NCBI GenBank assembly: GCA_014378125.1 | Contig: JACMOG010000898.1 | Span: 1-5,546 of the forward strand | Direction of reading: 5' to 3' | From: Vitreoscilla sp. | GTDB lineage: Bacteria; Pseudomonadota; Gammaproteobacteria; Burkholderiales; Burkholderiaceae | Length of the DNA: 5,546 nt | In this document: positions 5,091 to 5,546 of the stretch, one piece after another | Position numbering within the stretch: the first letter of the stretch is position 1 | Layout: each line of letters opens with the position of its first letter | Position numbers and translations under genes: made by a program | The notes under the pieces: generated by a model | The model's input: only the letters and a program-made list of their open reading frames with translations | What the model was told of the DNA's origin: nothing | Databases searched by the model: none

Positions 5091-5546
5091 ATGGCCTCGA
5101 CCCTCGAACTCATCCTGCTCTATCTCGCCGCGGCCATCGCCGGCGTGGTCGCCTTCCGGATGCTGAAGCTGCCGCCTGTGCTGGGCTATCTCGTGGCCGG
5201 CGTGATCATCGGGCCCAATGCGCTGCAGCTGGCGCACGACACCGCGGGCGTGCGCTCCCTGGCCGAGTTCGGCGTCGTCTTCCTGATGTTCGTGATCGGG
5301 CTGGAGTTCAACCTGCCCAAGCTGCGCGCCATGCGCACGCTCGTGTTCGGCCTGGGCGCCTCGCAGGTGGTGGTCACCATCCTCGGGGCCGTCGCCGGCA
5401 ACCTGGCGCTGATCTGGGTCTTCACGATGCTGGGCCGCCACTGGGAGCTGAGCTGGCAGGCCACCGTGGTTCTGGGCAGCGCCATGGCCATGTCGAGCAC
5501 CGCGCTGGTGGTGAAGCTGATGGCGGAGCGCCTGGAGCTGGAGAGC
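5091..5546 (+). CDS. CPA2-family cation:proton antiporter (KefB/KefC type), N-terminal part
   Basis: The first 152 codons of an inner-membrane monovalent cation:proton antiporter are seen; the gene continues past the right edge. Hydrophobic segments lie at about 5-22, 29-47, 56-73, 84-112 and 123-143. Family motifs are LPPVLGYLVAGVIIGP (27-42), FLMFVIGLEF (64-73) and SAMAMSSTALVVK (130-142). The ion-binding Asp region and any C-terminal TrkA-N (RCK) nucleotide-binding domain are outside the window, so KefB/KefC-type K+ efflux and plain Na+/H+ exchange cannot be separated. The ATG at 5091 is the only usable start, since an in-frame TAG lies at 5013-5015 with no ATG, GTG or TTG between. It is divergent from kdsD. 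Confidence 0.93.
   Translation, partial: MASTLELILLYLAAAIAGVVAFRMLKLPPVLGYLVAGVIIGPNALQLAHDTAGVRSLAEFGVVFLMFVIGLEFNLPKLRAMRTLVFGLGASQVVVTILGAVAGNLALIWVFTMLGRHWELSWQATVVLGSAMAMSSTALVVKLMAERLELES

Noticed and set aside
3408..5441. A very long open minus-strand frame covering kdsC, kdsD and the antisense of the antiporter
   Set aside because: Only its last 194 codons have KdsC features. The rest is Arg/His/Ala-rich out-of-frame translation over two well-recognised genes.

Overview
The window looks like chromosomal DNA of a GC-rich Gram-negative proteobacterium, most likely a betaproteobacterium of the Burkholderiales. The grounds are high GC at third codon positions, LPS-core and LPS-export genes (kdsD, kdsC, lptC), a single-RRM protein with a glycine-rich tail of the kind common in that order, and a CPA2 antiporter gene divergent from kdsD. 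A GC-rich gammaproteobacterium such as a xanthomonad relative cannot be excluded from the sequence alone.

Layout, left to right. (1) Positions 1-724, minus strand: marC, whose stop codon overlaps the TTG start of an OmpR/CreB-type response regulator that runs off the left edge. (2) Positions 725-1077: a divergent intergenic region with a probable sigma70-type promoter and a leader of about 125 nt, followed by a GTG-started RRM RNA-binding protein gene (1078-1566, plus) and a strong intrinsic terminator (1613-1646). (3) Positions 1647-1907: no gene, but an imperfect palindromic repeat element (about 1791-1882). (4) Positions 1908-4978, minus strand: a tight operon transcribed kdsD, kdsC, lptC, SDR oxidoreductase, with junctions of 1-nt overlap, 7-nt gap and 4-nt overlap. 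(5) Positions 4979-5090: a short divergent intergenic region. (6) From 5091, plus strand: the start of a KefB/KefC-type cation:proton antiporter gene that runs off the right edge.

How the genes work together. KdsD makes D-arabinose 5-phosphate. KDO-8-phosphate synthase (not in the window) condenses this with PEP, and KdsC removes the phosphate to give KDO, the first inner-core sugar of LPS. LptC is the inner-membrane bitopic subunit that passes finished LPS from the LptB2FG transporter to LptA. In most proteobacteria lptA and lptB follow lptC. Here the next gene is a translationally coupled short-chain dehydrogenase, and the operon then ends at a repeat element. The RRM protein, the MarC/response-regulator pair and the antiporter are separate units.

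Most of the window is ordinary housekeeping DNA and I do not see a clearly new system. The points most worth checking are the SDR in the usual place of lptA, the palindromic repeat at the operon end, the internally duplicated glycine-rich tail, and the overlapping marC/response-regulator genes. Five of the eight gene starts appear to be GTG or TTG, so automatic start calls here need care.
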